The position numbers were made by a program, and so were the translations under genes. Source: Temnothorax longispinosus (taxonomy: Eukaryota > Arthropoda > Insecta > Hymenoptera > Formicidae). From it: a DNA stretch of 64,000 bases. Shown piece by piece: positions 58,501 to 64,000 of this stretch; the first letter of the stretch is position 1; the number at the start of each line of letters is the position of its first letter. The notes under the pieces were generated by a model that was given only the letters and a program-made list of their open reading frames with translations, searched no databases and had not been told where the DNA came from. The stretch covers positions 903,798 through 967,797 of the forward strand of contig NC_092369.1 of NCBI RefSeq assembly GCF_030848805.1, given 5' to 3'.

Positions 58501-60372
58501 GGAAAATAAATGTCATTTTCCTTTCTTAAATGGTCCAAATAACAATTCTCTAGTACACTTTCTACGTTGCACTAGCGGGCCAAAAATGGTCTCTTTTTAA
58601 CATCCTCCTTTGCTATACAATAGTCATATTTTTATATGCGTACACCAGTTTCACATTTTATTTACAAAATTGTTGTGCGTATGCTATAAAGCATGAAATT
58701 TTTTAATATTCTTATATTATAGCTTTGTGCCTAATGGCTATAGCATAATATAATAAGTATCATAATGCAAATATAAAATATACACATTTTTTTATGATAA
58801 ATGTGAAAAAGAATTAGGAGATAAATGCCACAAAAGAAAGTTAATGCAGTTTAGTTAAAAATGATAATTAAGTATGATAAAGTTCATGTAATAATAAGCA
58901 TAACATAGAAAGAATATAAATTTGTGTTACATCTATACTTAAAAAAATTTGCTAGAACAAGACTGTTATTTCAAATATAGATAACAAACGGCGATTTTTG
59001 GCGTGACTCTGGTATAAGCAACCAAAGGGTACCAAATTGCACCAGAACCAATATAGCAACCGCCGATAGCAACTTTGGTATATGTATGTACCAAACCATA
59101 CCAAACGATCGCCAAAAATCGCCTAATGTTGCGTGAGTAAGTAGGATTTATAAATCAATGCAAGATGCGTATGAGTCTCTCACCTGGAAGTAGTAATCAC
59201 ATCATATTCCGCACTCTTATTTCCCTGTATTTGTACAAACCTACAAATAAAATAAAACAAAAAAAAATAACTCAAATCAATGGATGGGCGAGTAAAGAAA
59301 TACAAATCATGAATATGAATATTCTGATTTAAAATTTGTTATTGTTATAGAATCACAAACTTCAATTGACTATAACTGGCATATTTATTTATAAAAAATC
59401 ACAATGTTTCGGTCCAGATTCGGACCCTCTTCAAGTGAACTCTTACACAAGCATTCGACAGGCAATTCGTGACAATGTTCCCACAAGTCAGAAACTGAAG
59501 ACTAAGCAGAAAAAGAATTTCGTTTTTGTATCACGATCGCTTAAATATTATAAATAAAAAAGGAACTATAAAAGTAAAGAACATAAGTGACTTACATGCT
59601 TTGTGCGTTGTCAGCAAAATATAATGATGTGTTAGTAAAATATATTGTAAAAAAGAAAATAATAAGACGTCAAATTAGTATAAAATTAAATGTGTATATG
59701 GAGCGTGTTAGGAAGCACGTCCGTATATCACGACTGCGGAGAACACAATGCGTAAGTTTGTGATTCTATTTTATATTCACTGGCGGAAAAAACTTTTTCA
59801 TTATTTTTGTTATTGTTATTAAAATGCATCGATGTAAAAATCATAGCTCATAATGGTTGATGCAATCTAATGACAATATAGTGACAAAAGTGATAAACGA
59901 CATGACGAAAGAAGAATAAAAAAGATTGAGCAATGATAAATAATGAATTTATATGTCTATCATACTAATCTGATGATAAGTTACACTCTATAGCATACGC
60001 TGCACGTTTGCTGATATAAAAAATATATAATCAGGAATTTTTATTAATAATTTTTATTAATAAAAATTAATAATCTTTTATTAACAATAATTAATAATCT
60101 CGTATTAATAAGTAACATAAATATATTAATAATTATAATCATAGAAAATTTTATACAATGCAATTTTATAGTATAGAATCCTTAGTATCATAAATTTTCT
60201 TTAGTATTATTTATCTTTTTATACCGTTTTTCTTTCTACATACATATGTAGCAAAAAAGCATTACAGTTGTTTTGTGTTAAAATTCTACCTGTTTTCATC
60301 TTCAGTGCTTGGAATAAACTTTGAACATTCCCTCTTTTGAAATGTTGCCTCTATCCAATTGCGTTCAGTTGT
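42612..60372 (-). CDS. Trpm: TRPM-family cation channel (17 exons seen, 5' end missing)
   Basis: Exons from the 5' side: 60372-60290, 59240-59184, 57916-57730, 55093-54880, 54799-54640, 54548-54183, 53953-53800, 53697-53389, 53109-52563, 52003-51792, 50773-50606, 49939-49880, 46121-45912, 45770-45422, 45243-45098, 44982-44392, 43928-42612. Every join is in phase; the total is 5,130 bases, 1,709 residues plus stop. It opens NWIEATFQKREC and contains the four TRPM homology regions, six membrane segments, a pore with YGEVYA, a TRP helix, a coiled coil and a Ser/Arg/Glu-rich tail. No alpha-kinase follows. Family role: plasma-membrane cation channel; insect TRPM is linked to Zn and Mg balance. The start codon lies upstream of 60372 and was not found. 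Confidence 0.95.
43929..44391 (-). other. TRPM intron 16
   Basis: AT-rich; no other feature seen. Confidence 0.6.
44392..46121 (-). CDS. Trpm: TRPM exons 13-16: channel domain, pore and coiled coil
   Basis: S1 spans WANAIAYIIFLLFFSYCILV across an exon join; S2 SIAEIYAIAYICTLG; S3 PCDAAAIIFFQIGLAL; S4 VIYCVDCIYWYLRILNILG; S5 MIYFVVLLLVVLMSFGV. The pore helix and filter read EPYFMLYGEVYADN, close to the filter type of Mg/Zn-permeable TRPMs. S6 is SVYLLVANILLINLLIAVFN and the TRP helix follows (HQVWMFQRFTVVMEYE). Exon 16 ends in a coiled coil (TEERVKITTDRVENMHQKIE) expected to tetramerise the channel. Confidence 0.95.
46122..46879 (-). other. TRPM intron 12, 3' part
   Basis: AT-rich with a TA microsatellite at 46543-46580; no gene seen. 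Confidence 0.6.
46884..48020. mobile_element. TTAA-flanked foldback element with TCAAGGTCA sites (TRPM intron)
   Basis: Ends GGTGATCCTAAAGCCGTGAT and ATCACGGCTTTAGGATCACC are perfect inverted repeats, bordered by TTAA at 46880-46883 and 48021-48024. Long inner arms (47187-47325 and 47846-47985) also pair. A second foldback (46898-47180) interrupts the left arm. The hairpin at 47473-47540 is nearly perfect. Eight TCAAGGTCA words occur, on either strand, starting at 47220, 47226, 47244, 47348, 47366, 47922, 47940 and 47946. Confidence 0.8.
48025..48662. mobile_element. TTAA-flanked long palindrome, arms of about 290 bases (TRPM intron)
   Basis: GGGGTAACACCACTCTAGCG at the left pairs with CGCTAGAGTGGCGTTACCCC at the right, and nearly the whole element is one inverted repeat with a short centre at about 48335-48355. 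TTAA flanks it at 48021-48024 and 48663-48666; the left one is shared with the neighbouring element. Mirror-image 71-codon frames on the two strands are a by-product. Confidence 0.85.
48667..49202. other. TRPM intron 12, middle part
   Basis: AT-rich, no gene or clear repeat. Confidence 0.5.
49203..49665. repeat. Foldback element (TRPM intron)
   Basis: GAGAGCCAACGCAAGATTTTAG is mirrored by CTAAAATCTTGCGTTGGCTCTC. Pairing continues through CATTACAAA and GTCAGCATTCCCCGTTAATT toward a centre near 49440. Confidence 0.8.
49880..60372 (-). CDS. Trpm: TRPM exons 1-12: cytoplasmic TRPM homology regions
   Basis: About 840 residues. Landmarks: RPEPIVQLLCREWNLGLPKL and WIFTGGTNTG (exon 55093-54880), IAPWGILDKSHELVG (54799-54640), NRHAYFLLVDNGTGGRYGAE and VVALVIEGGTNTI (54548-54183), the ankyrin-like MMEALQHDRIDFVKLLLENG (53697-53389), LHDIGLVINKLMGG and ELLIWAVLTKRQQMALLMW (53109-52563). 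These form the regulatory and ligand-sensing domain of TRPM channels. The 60-base exon at 49939-49880 (KRLRRSLSIRNKSSSQQGVK) is in phase on both sides and so could be skipped without a frameshift. Confidence 0.93.
50796..51313 (+). mobile_element. Internally deleted mariner element in a TRPM intron
   Basis: Inverted ends GGTTGGGGAAAAAGTAATCC and GGATTACTTTTTCCCCAACC are exact, and TA-rich flanks fit a TA target. It carries the N-terminal part of a mariner transposase and then a short tail, so the catalytic core has been deleted. Confidence 0.8.
50957..51184 (+). pseudogene. Mariner transposase N-terminal HTH fragment
   Basis: FLQFCFNKGENASQAAEIVN followed by AQFWFRRFRSGNFDVKDA and SRTGR is the helix-turn-helix region of mariner transposases (HTH_48-like). 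No ATG starts the frame and it ends soon after SRTGR. No DDD catalytic part remains. Confidence 0.75.
51342..51732. repeat. Foldback element (TRPM intron)
   Basis: ACAAGGTGTTTCCTAAGTAA pairs imperfectly with TTACTTAGAAAATATCCTGT at the right end. Further inner pairs include TTCCTTGGCTTATTTTA with TAAAATAAGCCAAGGAA and AAACTGCTTCGTTTT with AAAACGAAACAGTTT. Confidence 0.75.
52055..52537. mobile_element. AT-rich MITE-like element (TRPM intron)
   Basis: ACAGTAAAAAATAAA at the left and ATTTTTTACTGGGT at the right are imperfect inverted ends. The interior repeats TGTTAA/TTAACA words, as in 764-1266. Its right end comes within about 25 bases of the TRPM exon at 52563. Confidence 0.35.
53974..54122. 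mobile_element. MITE 20 bases upstream of a TRPM splice acceptor
   Basis: TTGGCTGCGGTCTGATTTAC then GCTCAC at the left pairs with GTGAGCGTAAATCGGACCGC at the right. On the - strand it ends 20 bases before exon 7 (53953), so much of the branch-point region must come from the element. The same family is at 20086-20180. Confidence 0.65.
55855..56345 (+). repeat. Helitron-family tandem units of about 115 bases
   Basis: Four units with TTACCGATC-like cores, GGAACCGGTATC, AATAATTGACCGAATTTTAA and GGGGTAGAATTTCCCGG. These are the reverse complement of the units inside 13442-15135. Confidence 0.8.
56730..57245. repeat. Long palindrome with arms of about 255 bases (TRPM intron)
   Basis: The arm from ACTCAAATTACGAATATCAA to AACGCATAATGCGTAAGC is mirrored to 57245 with few differences, centred near 56988. 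The inner part reads CACACACTTCTGCACAACGC and its complement. Confidence 0.85.
57917..58219 (-). other. Part of TRPM intron 2, nothing recognised
   Basis: AT-rich, no gene or repeat seen. Confidence 0.5.
58220..58612. repeat. Foldback element (TRPM intron)
   Basis: CAAAGGAGGATGTTAAAAAG pairs with CTTTTTAACATCCTCCTTTG; the arms extend through GGCCCGCTAGTGCAA and GACCATTTAAGAAAGGAAAA to about 58335 and 58505 around a partly unique centre. Bases immediately outside do not pair. Confidence 0.85.
58990..59123. repeat. Short TIR element (TRPM intron)
   Basis: GGCGATTTTTGGCG and CGCCAAAAATCGCC are perfect inverted ends around about 105 bases with TGGTAT/ATACCA words. Confidence 0.65.
59403..59442. 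repeat. GTTTCG...CTTCAAG hairpin motif (TRPM intron)
   Basis: GTTTCGGTCCAGATTCGGAC then CCTCTTCAAG, the same type as at 9592-9650. GGTCC/GGACC form a short stem. Confidence 0.3.
59443..60289 (-). other. TRPM intron 1, rest
   Basis: AT-rich with no gene or long repeat recognised. Confidence 0.5.
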
Positions 60373-61024
60373 CTATAATTTAAAAAACATAAACATAATA
60401 GTTGCAATCAATGTTAAGAAAAACATCAATGTTAGTTTAAAATATACACTTCTTACAAAAATGAAAGGAACACTAAATTTTTCTTTAAAAATAGGCAAAA
60501 TTCAAGCAGCTGTAACTTTGTTAAAAATAAACAAAATTTAAATTTAAAAAAAGGTTTTAAAGCTTGAAATCTCTACTTTCGAAAGGTTACTATTATTTTT
60601 TTAGTTTCTGTGAGTTTGGTAATTTTTACATATAGAAAACTATGAGCTGGACAAAATAAAAAATTTTTCTCTCACTTTGTGGGCCTGTCAAGTGCACAAA
60701 AAAAATCTGCAAAAATTTTCGACTTTCTAACGTGAAAGCTTAAGATTTTCTTTGCAAAATCTTTTTTAAAAATGTTTCTACGATTTCTTGTTACTGAGTT
60801 ATCGCGGATTGAATAAGAAATGAGCATTTTGACTTTGAATGCTCAAAACTCTTTTAAAAATTATTGTATCGCAATTCAAAAAACAGATTCTTAAAGCTGA
60901 AACTTTGTTCTATTGAACGGTATAATTGCCAAATTTTTTTAAATAACATAAACATGATACAAATGGATGAAAATAATGTAAAAATTAGCGATTTTTTCTT
61001 TTTTTATTTTGATCCAGAAAACAA
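60373..61024. other. Upstream part of the TRPM locus, nothing recognised
   Basis: AT-rich; the missing 5' TRPM exon was not found here or further right, so it may lie beyond the window. Confidence 0.4.
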
Positions 61025-61173
61025 TTGTGCAGAACGACACAAATTTATTCTTTACGTTTTTTTGTACTTTTAAGTATTTAAGAAAAATTTGCCAAATAGC
61101 TATAAGATTTTTTTCATTGTGGCCACTGTGGTGTTATGGAGCAAAACGTACAAAAGATTGTAAAATTGCTTAA

Positions 61174-62635
61174 GGCTCCTGGATACTCGTCACGGCCATG
61201 TTGGAATGTGAGAAAAAAGCGAGAAATGATGACACGTTGAAAATTCTTGCGTAGTATTTCCAAATAAAAAGATATTTGCTTAAAATAACACTACAGATCA
61301 CTTCAGCACACTTCGAAAATACTTAGAGTTGAGGTTAAGTCTACCCCTTTCCCTTGACAGTTAATGAACAGCCATAAAACGAAAGTGATACGATGCAGGC
61401 TTGTGCGCAGGCGCATGACTAGATTTCGTATTACATTCATTTTACAGCTGTTTATTAACTGTCAAGGGAAAGGGGTAGACTTAACTTCAACTCGGAGTAT
61501 TTTCGAAGTGAGCTGAAGTGGTCTGTAGTATTATTTTAAGCAAATATCTTTTTATTTGGAAATACGCAAGAATTCTCGACGTGTCAATTCTCAACATTTC
61601 TCACTTATTCTCCATTGGAGAGAGTTCTTATTTCTACCGCGACGGTACGTCGCTACCGTCAACGCGGAGTTCTCGGCTCAGGGTACGCACAATTGAGTTT
61701 TGGGAACTGTTAGGGGAACGAATAAATCTTATGTATTCTTACGTATTTTGAGTCATAGAATCCGAAAATGGCCATAAAAATTATGTCTATAGCGGAGAAA
61801 ACATGGAAAATAAAGGAAAATGCAGAGAAACATGAAATTGCTTAAACTTCCAGACGTAATTTTACATTTTTTTTACGTTTTCTTACGTATTTTGAGTCTT
61901 CCCACATAGCTGGCTCAAGATTCTGTGCCTCAAAATACGTAAGAAAACATAAGAAAACATAAGAAAATCACGTCTAGGGATTTAAACAATTTTATATTTT
62001 TTCCCCATTTTCCTTCACTTTTCATGTTTCTCCGCTACAGACGTAATTTTTATGATCATATTCGGATTCTACGACTCAAAATACGTAAGAATACGTAAGA
62101 TTTATTCGTTGCCCTAACAGTTCCCAAAACTCAATTTTGGGTATCCTCCTTGCTGGAGTGACGGCCGAACTTCCTCGATGTCGATAATGTCAACATTTCT
62201 AATTTTCTTTTTCCTATATCTGTCTTTGTCTAACGAAATGACATCTGTCCTTGTTCGATTGCTGCGCCATTTCTGCTTACTATAAGCCTGCATGTATATT
62301 TTTATGGAAAATATGCACGATTTCTTCGAAGCAAATTTTTTTCCAGGCTTTCAATCTCAATTTCAACGATACCTTATTGTTTGTGTACGTATTCTGAAGA
62401 GTGGAAACATTTTATTTTATACATATAACCTATACAACCGTTTATATTAGAAAATATGGTTATGAGGTGACAGCATTTTTTCATTTTTTTTTAATTATCA
62501 CTAATTTTTTACATTCCTACTCTTCATTAGTACCTATACTTTACTCCTGTAAAAGGATTTTGCGATCTATAAAGCCGTTTCAAAGAACGAGCCCTGACTG
62601 TTTTTGTCGGTAATTGTCCCCTGTCCAGGATCTCC
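61174..62635. mobile_element. TTAA-flanked element related to that at 31686, with insertions
   Basis: Starts GGCTCCTGG after TTAA (61170-61173) and ends CCAGGATCTCC before TTAA (62636-62639). The left 500 bases match 31686-32190 in reverse orientation. The match stops near 61682 at GGCTCAGGGTACGC, where an inverted repeat built on CAATTGAGTTTTGGGAACTG and its complement (to about 62145) begins. The remainder differs from the 31686 copy, so the element is a composite. Confidence 0.6.
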
Positions 62636-62992
62636 TTAAGCAATTTTACAATCTTATGTACGTTTTGGTCCATAAAACCATAATGGCCACAATGAAAAAA
62701 ATCTCATAGCTATTTGGCAAAGAGTGACCCCAAAATCAGTGGTTTTTTCGCCTATTTTTGGTCCCGCGATATTGGAACTGAATTGTGTATCAAATGATAC
62801 CTTATGACAAGACATCAATCAGAAAAAATTTTTAAGTTGAGGTGAGTATTGGAACTTAATTGTGTATCAAATGATACCTTATGACAAGACATCAATCAGA
62901 AAAAATTTTTAAGTTGAGGTGAGAATTGATTCCAGAGATATGGGAGATCAAAGTAGTCAAAATTCATTAACTCGTCAGCCCGTACGCTTTAA

Positions 62993-63468
62993 GGGGATGC
63001 TGGAGCCGTCTGTATAACCGACAAAATTACCATTAGTATAGACAAAGATATAGACAAGAATAGCACGCTACATTGCACGCACACATACGCACGATGCACA
63101 TCGACATTATACTTTTATATTACGCTTTCAAATCTTGATTTGGAGGGTTTATCGATGTTTTTCTTGTTGTGCAATTCAGGGGAACTTGTTTTCGCGTTCG
63201 TACCAATGGTATATCTCTTATATGAAATATATCTTGTGACGAGCTGACAGCTCGCCGCAACTCGAGACGCTATATTGGGATAAAAGTAAGATAAGGAAAT
63301 CTGTACTTCCGTAATTTTTTCTCGTTTTCTATATAAAATCGGAGTTCCCCCGAATCATTAATGTATGTACTGCAATTCTTCTGGAGAAGGATTTTTAATT
63401 CTGTCAAATTAATACGACGCTACGTGCCGACAAAGAATGCCGGTAAAACAGACGGCTCCAGCATCCCC
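62993..63468. mobile_element. TTAA-flanked MITE with the empty site preserved nearby
   Basis: GGGGATGCTGGAGCCGTCTG and CAGACGGCTCCAGCATCCCC are perfect 20-base inverted ends; TTAA lies at 62989-62992 and 63469-63472. The mirror arm at about 63735-63765 reads CGTGCTTTAAAGCGTACGGG without the element. The ends match those of 55508-57518. Confidence 0.88.
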
Positions 63469-64000
63469 TTAAAGCATGAATTTTTCTTTCAGTCCAATAA
63501 TTTAAAACTTCGTACCCGGGGGTTTTGCTAGCTGCTGACAATGAATTTGAAGTCAGATTTTTAAAATTCATAATGGCCGATTTAATATGGCGGACTATGT
63601 ATTTAAAAAATGTTTTAATTTCTTTTTCTTGTTAAGTAAATCGATCCATATAAGTATGTGTGAAAAATCTGACTTCAAATTCATTGTCAGCAGCTAGCAA
63701 AACCCCCGGGTACGAAGTTTTAAATTATCGGACTGAAAGAAAAATTCGTGCTTTAAAGCGTACGGGTTGACGAGTTAATGAATTTTGGCAACTTTGACCT
63801 CCCATATCTCTGGAATCAATTCTCACCTCAACTTAAAAATTTTTTGTGATTGATGTCTTGTCATAAGGTATCATTTGACACACAATTCAGTTCCAATATC
63901 GCGGGACCAAAAATAGGCGATTTTTGGGGTCACTTTTTTTTTAAATGCAGGGTACTTAAAAGTACAAAAAAACGTAAAGAATGTGTTGTTGTTCTGCACA

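Larger units (their letters stand above)
61025..64000. repeat. Nested foldback cluster at the window's right end
   Basis: Outer arms: TGTGCAGAACGACACAAATT with CTTTACGTTTTTTTGTACTT at 61025-61072 pair with 63946-64000, and 62722-62990 pairs with 63745-63935. The left arm is interrupted by a foldback (61088-62721), which holds a TTAA element (61174-62635), which in turn holds a smaller foldback (61690-62150). A further TTAA element (62993-63468) interrupts the left arm nearer the centre. The arms meet near 63600. The outer end is cut by the window edge. Confidence 0.75.

Overview
The window is AT-rich insect chromosomal DNA, most likely hymenopteran and plausibly an ant. I infer this from a single insect-type TRPM channel gene without a kinase domain, an orthodenticle/Otx homeobox gene, CpG-rich exons in an AT-rich background and the kinds of transposons present. 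This rests on recognised gene families, not on any database search. There is one 500-base assembly gap (21001-21500).

Two host genes anchor the window. On the + strand, 3296-8330 encodes an Otd/Otx homeodomain protein in six coding exons, with a probable 5' UTR and promoter just upstream. On the - strand, 60372 down to 42612 encodes most of a TRPM cation channel in 17 exons. All intron phases agree and give 1,709 residues from the first exon seen; the start exon was not found.

Mobile DNA fills most of the rest. From left to right: a TIR element (8796-9977); two non-autonomous Helitrons joined head to tail (13442-15135); a LINE derivative that keeps ORF1 (PHD-like finger, coiled coil) and the 3' tail but has no reverse transcriptase (16199-17749); a possible THAP/P-like element (about 17834-20345); a degraded Polinton/Maverick-like gene cluster with capsid and protease relics (22425-28317); a complete Harbinger element with TAA target duplications (29768-35298), whose transposase is intact but whose MADF partner is frameshifted; and many foldback and TTAA-flanked elements, several inside TRPM introns.

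The right end (61025-64000) is a nest of foldback elements inserted into each other. The mirror arm of one palindrome preserves the empty site of a TTAA insertion. Other points worth following are a TTAA element carrying eight TCAAGGTCA nuclear-receptor-type sites in a TRPM intron, a MITE 20 bases from a TRPM splice acceptor, and the mismatch between the two Harbinger genes.
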